Shown one piece after another: positions 54,361 to 64,000 of a stretch of DNA of 64,000 nt. The stretch lies in the NCBI GenBank assembly GCA_947471745.1, contig CANJKZ010000924.1, positions 682,001 through 746,000 of the forward strand. Reading direction: 5' to 3'. How positions within the stretch are numbered: the stretch's first letter is position 1; the number at the start of each line of letters is the position of its first letter. Origin of the DNA: Closterium sp. Naga37s-1 (taxonomy: Eukaryota; Streptophyta; Zygnematophyceae; Desmidiales; Closteriaceae). Position numbers and translations under genes: made by a program. Under the pieces are notes generated by a model that did no database searches, was not told the DNA's origin, and saw nothing but the letters and a program-made list of their open reading frames with translations.

Positions 54361-55199
54361 CGCAAGGACTGGACCCCCAGAGGGGTCTGCCAGGGAGACT
54401 GCAACCGGCCGACGGAGCTGCGTGAGTGTGGTGCTGTCGCGAAAGAAGGAGCGGGAAGCACCTGAGTCAAGTGTGAAGGTGTACACGGCCTCAGCAGGCG
54501 CAGTACCAGAGAGAGCAGACTCACCAGCACCTGGAGCAGCAGCCTCACCAGTACCTAGAGCAGGAGACGCACTAGCACCTAGAGCAGCAACCTCACCAGC
54601 ACCTAGCGCAGGAGACGCACTAGCACCTAGAGCAGCAGCCTCTATACCTGGGTCAGGCGGTACGCACAGGGAACAGGCACGGTCATCACTAGTAGGCAAT
54701 GCATACATGGCAGTGAGAATAGCATCATAGTCAAGAGCAAAGATATCTACCCCCTGCCCAAGCAGCTCCAGCCAGGTGGGGAGCTCAGCCTCGTCACCAA
54801 ACTCGGTGCGCCAGGCGTCGCTCAGACGGGCGAAGCAGCGGGACTGGGTGTGACCAAGTGTCCCGCAAGCCTGACCAGTCCGATCACCTGTGCGTGGGAC
54901 GTACGGGCAGCGAACGGTACTCCGAGACCCTCGACTCTGAGCGTACCACTCGTGAAGCTGCCGGGACGTAAATGTCTCGCGCGGACGCCGCTGCAGTTGC
55001 AGCTGGCCACTGCCAGACGCTCCCGACCGACCAGCTCCAGGGCGACAGTCACGACGGCTACCGCCACAACCCCAACTAGCGTACCACTCACGAAGCTGCT
55101 GAGGCGTGAGAGACTCGCGCGGGCGTCGCTGGAGCTGCATCTGGCCACCGCCAGTAGCAACAGTAGCAACAGTAGCAACAGTAGCAGCAGCAGCTCGGG

Positions 55200-55870
55200 C
55201 AGGGCAGGCGCGGCAGGAGCGGCAGGCAGGCAGGCAGGTAGACAGGCAGGCAGAGGGCGCTGCAGTGCGCGAACAAGGCAGGTGCTCACCAGTGGCGGGC
55301 AGGGCCGGCGCTCGGCGGGCGGCGGCAGGGTAGGCGCACGACGGCGGCGACGGCGGGGCCGCAGCAGCAGCTGCAGAGTAGGGCCGCGGCAGCTGCAGGG
55401 CGGGGCCGCGTCAGCTGCAGGGCGGGGCCGCGGCAGCGGCAGGTCGGGGCCGCGTCCGCTGCAGGGCGGGGCCGCGTCAGCGGCAGGTCGGGGCCGCGTC
55501 AGCTGCAGGGCTGGCGGGGCCGCGTCAGCGTCCGGGCGGGGCCGTGTCAGCGGCAGGGCGCGGCCGCGTCAGAAGCAGTGCGCGGCCGCGTCAGAGGCAG
55601 GTGGGTCACGGCGCACGGGGCTGCAGCGCGACGCGCGGGCAGCGGTCGCGGCGCGCGGGGCTGCTGCACGACGTCCGAGGTGTCCAAAAAACGAGCCGCG
55701 CGCAGGGATTAGGTCTGCGCGCTCTAAGCAGCAGCAGATCGCACAGTCACCAGACAGTAGGCAGCAGGCAGACGGCGCGCGCAGCGCAGCACGTCACAGG
55801 CACAGTCAGTCACAGTCAGAGTCGTGGGGTAGCGGTAGGTGGGCTCGAAAAAAAAAAACGGTCCTACGGA
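55200..55870 (-). repeat. GC-rich repeats in Copia E 5' leader
   Basis: Units of about 18-30 bp with the core GCAGGGCGGGGCCGCGTCAG recur around 55385-55590. The position matches the Copia D leader, but the unit differs although the two are the same subfamily. Confidence 0.7.
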
Positions 55871-55888
55871 CCTACTGCTCTGAAACCA
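55871..55888 (-). other. Copia E primer binding site
   Basis: The reverse strand reads TGGTTTCAGAGCAGTAGG next to the 5' LTR, nearly the same as in Copia D. Confidence 0.8.
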
Positions 55889-56022
55889 TGTCAGAATCAA
55901 GAGACATGAATGAATGAACTATGAAAGAGTTGGGTACAAGTATGAAACCCTAAAAGGGGCTGTACCCCATATTGGCTACCCCACTACAGCCTACACATAT
56001 ATAACTAGCATATACTTTGACA
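55889..56022 (-). repeat. Copia E 5' LTR (right copy)
   Basis: The LTR is 134 bp with four mismatches to the left copy. Telobox-like AAACCCTA lies at 55945-55952. Confidence 0.94.
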
Positions 56023-56607
56023 GAAGAAACTTCCAAAAGTTTTTTGTGCCGATTTGAAAATGGGACCTTCCGGTGAAGCGGGGGCAGCCGATGCTCAGGC
56101 GGGCGAGCTGAGGGCGCGCGGAGAGCAGGCGAGACAGGAACTCATCGTTGTAGAAATCGACGGCGTAAGCTTCCAGAGAAAGCGCCGTCACGCCGACGCG
56201 CGCGCCAGCGTGCGGAAGAGCGCCGGAGCAGAGATCGCGGGAGCGGAGAGCGTCATCGCGAGGCGCTCGGTATCGTCGAGTTCAGGTGAGTCTGATTCAA
56301 AACCGCCATGGACGCGAAGGGTCGTCATCAGAAGCATCCATCGCTTACAAACCGCCCCGAGGTTGCTAAAATCGGGGACATCCGTGAAGTTCGGCTCGAT
56401 AGCGGTCTGGCCGTTATCCGCGGCGTCAGATTCTGCTGTCGATTTCGCGGTGGGCGTGGCAAGCGAGAAAAATTTTAGAAGAAGCTCGTCGGGCAGATGG
56501 TTGATCGACGTGGCTCGCGCCCTGTTGGCCATTGACGAGGAAAGGTTCTCACTCCGCGTTCCCGCTTCAAGCGCCATCCTTGGTTCACACGAATTTGTGG
56601 AAAACAT
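56023..56607 (-). pseudogene. F-box/LRR gene, segment 1 (F-box, N-terminal)
   Basis: The frame starting at 56607 encodes an F-box-like motif: INHLPDELLLKFFSL, then an acidic insert of about 30 residues, then LGAVCKRWMLLM. F-box proteins recruit targets to SCF ubiquitin ligases, with C-terminal LRRs choosing the target. The frame shifts by one base in a CG-repeat (about 56195-56205), after which TALSLEAYAVDFYNDEF and LRR-like LARLSIGCPRF follow up to the Copia E site. The junction with segment 2 is one frame off, which could be an indel or a missed intron. Confidence 0.7.
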
Positions 56608-57818
56608 AACAGAGTTGTACCGTTAACTTGTTGCCGCCTGCCGCTAACTAGTTGCCGACTAAAGAGGGCGAGAACGGGTACTGTAAGGTAAGGGGACGGG
56701 GTCCATTTTTTGGGTTGCGAAGCAACCTATTACGATCGATTTGGCCAGTTTTTTTTTTCACATTTTTCCACATTTTATTTATTAAAATATGAAAAAAAAA
56801 TTAAAAAAAATTCCTGGTTGCATTAATTGCTATCTATGTAACATGTACGAGGTCCTGTGTAGCTCAATTCTACTACCAACGTGGTGGTAGTGGTTTTTTT
56901 GGATAACTACCGGTAGGTTGTTTTTGTGAATTACTTTGTAGTGATTTACTACCGTATAATATGCACATGAAAATATGAATGTAATGATCGGTGAATGTAG
57001 ATGAATAGAATGATATTATATAAAATATGATATATTGTGTAAGATATGATAAATGATAAATGCATGCTTTAAGTTCGATCTGAATAATGCTGACTTATTA
57101 CTTACAATCCATGATGCATATTTATAATGATAAAGATGCGTGAAAGCTAACGACCCAAAAACTATGCTACCGCATCCCCCGCCTAGCATGTCGGGGAGTT
57201 GATAGCATAATCTTTGAACAATCAGCAGTCACATGAAACAACACAATCTGTGAACTCCAAAAAGATGGTCAACTTTATCATCTCCAGTTCAAGTGGGCTC
57301 CCGACAGGCGCGCCAATGAACCTTTGGGTAAAAATGATAAAGCCGATTCACCTTTTTAAAACTCACAGACATGCATTGTTGATGCAATTATAGATGGACA
57401 TAGATGCACATTCACACATACAAACATGCAAACACAACCACACACGTACGCACACACACCTTAAAACTCAAACGAAACAGACAGAAAACATGCTGGGAAT
57501 TTTACCAAAACAATACAAGTATCCTAAAGAACATCAACCACTGTTATCGTTTCATATTCCACATTAAATTTGACTTCTTGAAGGATACAGCAAAGCCTCT
57601 GAGGAGAAAACAGGGAGAGAAATGGGAATTAGAATGGGCAAAATGAGAGATAGACTACGAAATAACCAATGAAAACAATCAGGAAATTGAAGATAACGGA
57701 AAAGAAAACATATTTGTAAGAATCAGCAGATACACACTTGATCATCAGTAAATCAAGTTGGAATCAAGAACACACGACTTACAAACCAGATACTAATCAA
57801 CTGCTGCCTATAGCGAGG
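56608..57818. other. AT-rich intergenic region
   Basis: No gene is recognised. Base composition changes sharply from the GC-rich DNA on the left to A/T-rich DNA, with poly-A/T stretches (56741-56750, 56790-56810). It probably includes the upstream region of the F-box gene. The small frame 57404-57646 has no recognisable feature. Confidence 0.5.
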
Positions 57819-58567
57819 GAGAGAGAGAGAGAGAGAACGAGAGAGGGGGAACGTGAGAGAGGGAACGAGAGAGAGGGAACGAGAGAGAGGGAACGAGAAA
57901 GAGGGAACGAGAGAGAGGGAACGAGAGAGAGGGAACGAGAGAGAGAGAGAGAGGGAATGAGAGAGAGAGAGAGAGAACGAGAGAGAGAATGAGAGAGAGA
58001 GAGAGAACGAGAGAGAGAGGATGAGAGAGAGAGAGAACAAGAGAGCGAGAACGAGAGAGCGAGAACGAGAGAGTGAGAACGAGATAGAGAGAACGGGAGA
58101 GAGAGAACGAGAGAGCGAGAACGAGAGAGAGATCGAGAGAGGGAGAACGAGAGAGGGAGAACGAGAGAGGGAGAACGAGAGCGAGAGAGAACGAGAGAGC
58201 GAGAGAAAACGAGAGAGAGAGAGAACGTGAGCGAGAGAGAACGAGAGAGAGAGAACGAGAGAGCGAGAACGAGAGAGAGAGAACGAAAGAGGGAGAACGA
58301 GAGAGGGAGAACGAGAGGGAGAACGAGAGAGGGAGAACGAGAGAGGGAGAACGAGAGAGGGAGAACGAGAGAGGGAGAACGAGAGAGGGAGAACGCGAGA
58401 CGGAGAACGCGAGAGAGAGAACGGGAGAGAGAGAACGGGAGAGAGAGAACGGGAGAGAGAGAACGGGGGAGAGAGAACGGGAGAGAGAGAACGGGAGAGA
58501 GAGAACGGGAGAGAGAGAGAACGGGAGAGAGAGAACGAGCGAGAGAGAACGAGAGAGAACGAAATGG
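57819..58567 (+). repeat. GA-rich purine tandem repeat (about 750 bp)
   Basis: Imperfect repeats of GAGAGAGAAC, GAGAGGGAAC and GAGAGAGC units run for about 750 bp, with the plus strand almost entirely purine plus a regularly spaced C. The long open frames on both strands (Arg/Glu-rich or Ser/Leu-rich) are products of the repeat. Confidence 0.92.
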
Positions 58568-59264
58568 ACTAAACATGCAACCTATTACAATCTTTATGTA
58601 CAACCTAAGACGAGGTTGAGAAAACAATGAACTGAAACTTGCAAATATGAAGGAAAGGCAACCGACGAAAGGAAACCTAAGGATGAAGAATAGAAGAAAA
58701 GGATGCAAGATTATGGAGGAAGAAACGAAATCTAAAAAAAAAACAAGGGAAACCTGAAATCTTTACAAAAGGCCTTGAACCTAAGTTTAATCAACTAAGT
58801 CTAGCTAATAGTCATCCATTTACACAGTTAGGATACGAGATGACTAAATGTTAGTCTATCTAATAGGCATCTAACTTAGTTGGAGTTAGAGCTGAAGGAT
58901 CTTCTCACCTTAGTTGCAGTTAGACTAGGTGGAGTGGTTGGTAGAGCGTGACCAGCGAGGAGGAGGAGAAGAAAAGGAGCGGGAGAGAAAAGGAACGAAC
59001 AAACCCTAAGGCAGTTTCAGATTCGTCGCAAACAATACGGTCCGATATGGTCTGTTGTTCGAAATGAACATCTCTGTTGTCTCAGACGTTTGAGATTCAA
59101 CGTTTAATCGGACGTTTCAACGTTTGATTTTTTTATCTTTGCCAAGTGAGAGGAAGTACCACTTAGTGTCATACTACAGCATGATGTACAGAATTAGAAG
59201 TTGTACAAATGTATGTAACTACGCAAAACGCTTCGCAACCCTAAGACGATTTCGTCGCTTCTTG
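58568..59264. other. Intergenic region without recognised gene
   Basis: AT-rich, with no open frame of note. It contains AACCCTAAGG (about 59001) and ends at the LINE poly(A) tail. Confidence 0.45.
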
Positions 59265-59276
59265 TTTTTTTTTTTT
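59265..59276 (-). other. LINE poly(A) tail
   Basis: A run of twelve T on the plus strand, after about 110 bp of 3' UTR, marks the 3' end of the LINE. Confidence 0.75.
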
Positions 59277-59386
59277 AATGATAATTGAATGTATACACCG
59301 GTAAGAACAAGCATATACAGACAAAGACGGCCGTAACCGTGCGTGAGGAGTTAGAGGTGGGACCTCTGCCTCCAGATGAGGTATCT

Positions 59387-62300
59387 TTACGTCCTGGTGG
59401 GCCTTGCCCTCCGCGCCAACCACAATGCAGCAAAACTGTTTGTCCACTTCAAACTGTTGCCATCCAACTTGATCCGCTTCAGCATGTTCCACTCCTCCGA
59501 GAAATCCCGCCGCCTTTGCTTTCGCCACGTCGATCTGAATGTGTGGGTGTACAACTTCACGTGATGTCGAAAGGCCAGCTCTATCCTCCGCAGGACACGT
59601 TGCGTGCGGAATTTCTGCGTCCGGAATACAGCGTCGCACCGCTCGACCCACAATTGGTGCAATGCAATTGAAGTTAGCGTCATCTCCGGGAAAGCTGAAC
59701 CGGTTCCCGTGTCTCGGAACAAGAGGTCACCTAGCGAGTCCGTCACTCGAGCGGGGTTGAGCATCCGCAGAGCGCGCCGGAGGGCGGTGGAAACCACTTG
59801 TATTCTTGGGCAGAGTACCAGACAGTGTTCCAACGTCTCCGGATCACCGCAATACGGGCAGACAGGCTGACTGCTAAAAAAAGCCAGGCGCTCCCCGACT
59901 TGCAGATTCAAGCTGTGGATCCTGAGAAGAACGTCCCGCGGACGGCTGAGAACAGCCAGAGAATCCCGGATGCGCACAACAGCCTTCCAGTTGATGCTTT
60001 CCCCCCATCTTGCCGCCCATTTCGCCCGCTTGTACGACTCCTTCTGGGCGCCTTTCCAACCTTCTTTCAACTGCTTCATGGGGGCAACCTGCCCCCCTTC
60101 CAGAATCAACACCCGCGGAGGGGAGTCAGCCGAGCGAGGGAGCACGGTTGGAAACCCCAGCAGCTTGTACCAGACCGCAGGCAAGCAGCCCAGAGCCTTC
60201 AGCGCCAGCTTCGCAGCACCGCTACCTCCAACCTCCGCCGAAAGGGCCGCCATGGATTTCTGCACTAGCTCACCCGACTCCTCTCTCGTGAACAGCTCCC
60301 CCAGTCTGAAATCTGACAGCTCCTTGGCAGCCTTCTGACCGCCAATTGGTGTGGTTCCCCGTAACAGGATGTTCTTGTTGAAAACCAATCTCTCCTGCAG
60401 AATTTCTCCCCTCGTACATGCCGCCGCCCTTGTGTACAGCGGTGAGCGAGAGAGGCATTCACAGGTCTGCTTCCAGCGCGCGCTACGCCCTTTCCAGTGG
60501 TTGAACAGCTTCTCATGGGCCTCGAATGAATCCGCCCCAAGCGGAAGCTCAGCCGCTAACTCCATCAGCTCCTTCTTCAGCGCATCTCTTTCCGCGAGAA
60601 ATAAGCCAACCCTTCTCGCCGCAAGGCAGGAGATGATTATCCCAGGATCTGTCACGCCAATTCCTCCCAGCTCCCTTGTTGTGTATAGCAACTCTTTGCT
60701 CCACAGTCTGAAACCTTTCGCCGCTGACGCTCTATTTCCAGACGTGAAACTGTGCAGCAGCCGTATGAGGTCATCCCAGACATCAGCCGACGGTGGGTAA
60801 ACTTGTGCCTGAAACGCGATGATCGGTATGATATAGTAGTTCACTACTGTCGCTCGCGTCGTGGTTGTCAAGTATTTCTGCTGCCACTTAGTCAGCTTCT
60901 CAGCTATCCGCTCCAGTGTCTTCTCCCATGTTTTCACACCGCTTCCGGACGGCGACACCCATACCCCCAACAGGCGCTCAACATCGCCAGCCCCTGCCCA
61001 TTTGAACGCAGCTGGCCCATCCGCAACAGCCCCCAGATTGGCTCCCAGCGGCAACACGACCAACTTTCCCTTGTTGGTCGCGAGCCCGGATGCCTTCTCA
61101 AATTTATCCAAGATTTCCTCTGCCTTAGCTATCTGCTCTTCCCCCTGCAGGACCAGCGTGGTGTCGTCAGCGTAGCCCAGGTAACTCAGCCGCTGCTCAT
61201 CCTTGCTGAGCCCCAACCGTTCTCTTTCCACCGCCAGGGACAGGGGTTCCACCGCGCAAAGAAAAAGGTAAGGCGCCAGCGGGCATCCTTGTCTGACCCC
61301 CGAGGCCACTTCCAGCTCATCCCCGAGCCAGCCGTTGACCAAGAGTTTTGTTGTTGTGTTCTCGTGCAGGCCTTCTATCCAGCCGACGAAGCGATCCGGG
61401 AAGCCCATCTTCCGGAGCACCTCGAACAAGAAATCCCTCGACACCGAATCGAAAGCCTTTTTGAAATCCACCAACAACAGGTACCAGTCTTTACTGGCGT
61501 TGTTCGCCGCATCAATGACATCAGCTACCAGCGCCACTGCGTCAGAGAGTCGTCTCCCAGGAATAAAACCATACTGCTCCGGCGAGATGACCTGGTGCAG
61601 TACGGATTTCATCCGGTCCGCCATGACCTTCACCAAGACTTTGTAAGTGAAGTTCAAAAGGGTGATAGGCCTGTAATTATCCAACTGATCCTGATCCCCT
61701 TTCTTGTGTAGCAAGATCGTAACCGCTTCCTTGAGCTCCGTCGGGAGGAAGGCAGTCTTCTCGAAGCTCTCTCCCAGCAGGTCCCAGTGAGCCTCGAAGA
61801 GCTCCTTCGGGAGCCCGTCCCCCCCAGGTGATTTATTTTTAGCCATCGCTGCAAAGGCCGCTTTTATCTCTTGTTCCGTCCATTCCGCTGTTAACGCCTC
61901 TGCTGCCTCTTTGCCCAGACACCGCGACGGACTGAAGTCCCAAGACGCGAAGTCTGTTCGACGGTCCTTGCCGAAGATTTTCCGGAAGTACTATGAGGCC
62001 GCCCCCAGAATCTGCTTCACGCCCGTGACGGACGAACCTCCCTCCTTCAGCTCCGTTATTTGCGTGCGGGCTTTCCTAGCTCGGACCCTGGCTGACAGGT
62101 GCTTTGATGCAATTTCCCCGGTCATCTCCTCCGTCAGCCCAGCCTGCAGATGCAATCTCTCCTTCCGCGCCATCCGGTACGCATTTAACTGCGACTCTCT
62201 TGCCTCCAGCAGTGCACGCTTGACAGTACACCCCGGATCCCCCATCCACTCTTGCTTCAGTCTAGCCACGTCAGTAGCCAGGCGTAAAAGCGTTGCCTTA

Positions 62301-63203
62301 ACTCTTTTAATATCTTCTCTTGCGTAGGAACGAAGACCAGCACCCAAGCGAGCGATGAGGAGTTCAAAGCTGCTATCATCCTTGACCGGTGTTCGTCGAA
62401 TCGTCGCGTCAATGATTTTCCGCACTCCAGGTCTATGCACCATCGACGCATGCAGTCTCCAGATGCCAGGCCCGGAGCAAACCTTTGCATCAAGACGGAA
62501 AGCCACCTTAATCGCGTAACCGTGATCCGAAATTGGGTCCTCCGGCTTGTCATGAGACGCAATCGCCAGGTGAGTTAGTAGGGATTGTGAAGCTAAAGCG
62601 CGGTCAATGCGGGTGCTGCAGCGGTGCGAATGAGCATAAAAAGTGTATTCTTTCTTGCGCGGATGCAGTGTGCGGAAGGCGTCAGACAGTTGGAAGCTGG
62701 AGCACCGTAGCAACAACTTATCATTCTCCGACGATGAACCCGAGCCAGAGGACCTGTCCAGCTTCGGGTCATCAGTCAGGTTGAGATCACCAATCAGGAG
62801 AAGGTGAGAGGAAGGGTTGATGCGGTCAATAACTGGGCCAAGAACCTCACGAATGAAGGCAGCTCTTGGGGTAGGATGTGCGGGGAGGTATAAAGCGATG
62901 AGCGTGAGATCTAGGCCTGCTCCTCTAACTGTGGTCTGCACTAATCTTCCTGACGGGTGTTTGACTGTGTCCTGAAAGCTAATGTCTTGGTTACAGCTAA
63001 GGATGGCTACTCCTCCAGCGCTGTACTGTGGGGGGCTATCAACAACTGTGTAAGTACTAAGGTGCGTCCAGTAAGGGTGCGTGCTAGGTAGTCTGGTATC
63101 TACTAGAACTGTGATGTCTGCAGCCTTCTTTAACCAGTCAGAAACTCTGTCCTGTTTTGTCTTATCGCCTAAACCGTTGACGTTTAGGCTCGCGATGGAA
63201 AGG
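59387..63203 (-). pseudogene. LINE ORF2: AP endonuclease, reverse transcriptase, zinc finger
   Basis: ORF2 nicks target DNA and copies the LINE RNA there. The endonuclease occupies 63203-61994 (SLNVNGLGDKTKQDRV near the start; LLLIGDLNLTDD; SDHGY near 62510). A single TAG at 61991-61993 separates it from the RT, in the same frame. RT motifs are KSPGGDGLPKE, NYRPITLLN, GFIPGRRLSDA, VDFKKAFDSV, GVRQGCPLAPYLF and YADD (about 61160). A C-terminal zf-RVT-like motif CPYC...H...C lies at about 59845. ORF2 ends at 59387. The one stop plus the 5' interruption make it inactive; otherwise it is remarkably complete. Confidence 0.9.
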
Positions 63204-63420
63204 TGTCAAACATACTAAGTAGTCGGGCCTAGGCTTAGTAGCCTAGGCCACAGGAAGACTAGAACGAGGCGCCAAGTACGAGCGAGAGTTGTGTGCACGA
63301 ACAGAAATGAGGAAGGAATGATTGTACTAGCAAGCAGCAGGATACAAATGGCAAACCCTAAGGGGCTGTACTCACTATTGAGTACCCCACTGCAGGCTAC
63401 ACAAACAACAAATTCTGACA
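63204..63420 (-). repeat. F-family LTR
   Basis: The LTR is 217 bp, TGTCAAACAT...ATTCTGACA, related to the solo LTR at 54145-54360. Telobox-like AAACCCTA lies at 63353-63360. Both copies share the palindrome-like CCTAGGCTTAGTAGCCTAGG. Confidence 0.9.
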
Positions 63421-64000
63421 CACCCCCATAGCCAAAGTGGGGTGTAATCAGCACAATGAGCAGTCATAGCAATAGTTCACAATTAATGAGCAGAGCTAGA
63501 GGCAGTCACAGAGGGCAAGTGAGGAGGAGGAGGGACTGCGAGAGGAGAGAAGATGGGAGGCGACGACTGAAGCTGCAGACACACGGGCAACAGGAGTGCG
63601 CACTCAGTGGCTACCGGCGACTAGTGCCCCGGATTACAGGAGTAACAGGCTCTGCGGCTGCGACGAGCGGCAGGAGGAACGGACCCAAGGGCGACAGGTG
63701 CAGCAAGCTCTCTGAGCTACCGGCGGCCACTAGAACCCCGGACTACAGGCGCTGCGGACGACACGACGACAGCCTCCACTCAACCTCCTCCAACTGTCCC
63801 ACACCCCCCCCACACACCCCCTGCTGCACCCCTAGCTCCACTCCCACATCACCCCCCTAGCTCCACTCCCCGCGGCTCCCACACCTCCACCCCCCTCAGC
63901 AGCAGCTGCAGCAGTGGGAGACGAAAAAAAAGGAGGGGAAAGGGAAGGGGAGCACCTACACCTCGCACCCCCATGCTCGCCACCCCACACCCCCACCACC
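63204..64000 (-). mobile_element. LTR element F, partial (3' LTR and start of internal region)
   Basis: A 217-bp LTR (63204-63420) is followed by a purine tract (63421-63443) and internal sequence reaching the window end. No RNase H coding sequence follows the purine tract, unlike in the copia elements, so it is likely a non-autonomous element. The internal part has a near-repeat (GCTACCGGCG...CCCGGA-TACAGG, about 63611 and 63717) and long C-rich stretches. It is inserted in the LINE ORF2; the last five bases before it, AAAGG, are the expected duplication. Confidence 0.75.

Larger units (their letters stand above)
48776..55160 (-). pseudogene. Copia E pol region, interrupted
   Basis: The order is: QQLREWY motifs and the C-x13-C-x4-H-x4-C motif (55140-54850), protease DSGAS (about 54465) cut by a solo LTR, pre-integrase cut by an 819-bp solo LTR, integrase (52799-52390), linker with AEPGG repeats, RT with YIDD in place of YVDD (about 49728), and RNase H. 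Additional lesions are a one-base deletion near 52350, which shifts the frame inside integrase, and a 19-nt deletion near 49279, which removes the GMGLVLG segment. As in D, the capsid part of Gag is absent. It is not functional. Confidence 0.88.
48418..56022 (-). mobile_element. Copia E, capsid-less Ty1/copia element carrying two solo LTRs
   Basis: The element is 7605 bp in total, about 6560 bp without its nested insertions. The 134-bp LTRs differ at four positions, and the duplication GAAGA is perfect (48413-48417 and 56023-56027). It belongs to the same subfamily as Copia D and is older by LTR divergence. It lies in the same orientation in the same host gene. Confidence 0.96.
59265..63203 (-). 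mobile_element. L1-like LINE, 5' part outside or cut off
   Basis: A non-LTR retrotransposon with an endonuclease-RT ORF2 and a 12-nt A tail on the reverse strand (T run 59265-59276). Its N-terminal region is cut at 63203 by an LTR element, and the rest lies beyond the window if it exists. ORF1 is not visible. Confidence 0.88.

Noticed and set aside
57797-58708. Ser/Leu/Arg-rich open frames in the GA tract
   Set aside because: They are by-products of a repeat without stops, with no start context or domain.

Overview
The window is nuclear DNA of a GC-rich green-lineage (streptophyte) eukaryote. The supporting signs are GT-AG introns, tRNA-iMet-type primer binding sites, a chromodomain Ty3/gypsy element, an L1-like LINE and a plant-style F-box/leucine-rich-repeat gene. 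The mass of glycine- and proline-rich Ty1/copia elements would suit a charophyte alga such as Closterium or an early-diverging land plant. The genus is my inference and is not proven by the sequence.

Layout, left to right. 1-611: unassigned. 612-4018: 5'- and 3'-truncated Copia A (+). 4019-4533 and 12124-12925: decayed Ty3/gypsy gag (-), split by full-length Copia B (4534-12123, -; identical 128-bp LTRs, target duplication CCAAT, uninterrupted 1997-codon gag-pol). 13563-20967: full-length Copia C (-; identical 136-bp LTRs, GAAGG) with several coding lesions. 20969-21196: possible last exon of an unknown host gene (+). 21203-25436: truncated, diverged Copia H (-). 25673-32788: Ty3/gypsy chromodomain element (-), invaded by Copia G (28796-31474, +) and by a small non-coding TRIM (31657-32543, GTATG). 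33501-38885: a seven-exon host gene (+). 39378-56607: an F-box/LRR gene (-) broken by Copia D (40795-47458, GCAGA) and Copia E (48418-56022, GAAGA); E itself carries two solo LTRs. 56608-59264: gene-poor DNA with a 750-bp GA-rich purine tract. 59265-63203: L1-like LINE (-) interrupted by an LTR element (63204 to the window end).

The most notable host gene is at 33501-38885. Its reconstructed 1311-residue product has a signal peptide, six tandem modules resembling the SnoaL/DUF4440 (NTF2-like) fold and a GPI-anchor-like tail. Its six introns alternate phase 0 and phase 1 and lie only in modules 2, 4 and 6, which points to triplication of a two-module gene segment.

Among the transposons, B looks autonomous. 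C carries an ORF-breaking 19-nt deletion shared with A, although its LTRs are identical. D and E lack the whole Gag capsid region. Together these suggest movement of defective lineages in trans. Telobox-like AAACCCTA motifs recur in the LTRs of nearly all families. The copia proteins share an unusual C-x13-C-x3/4-H-x4-C motif and a recurrent QQLREWY motif.
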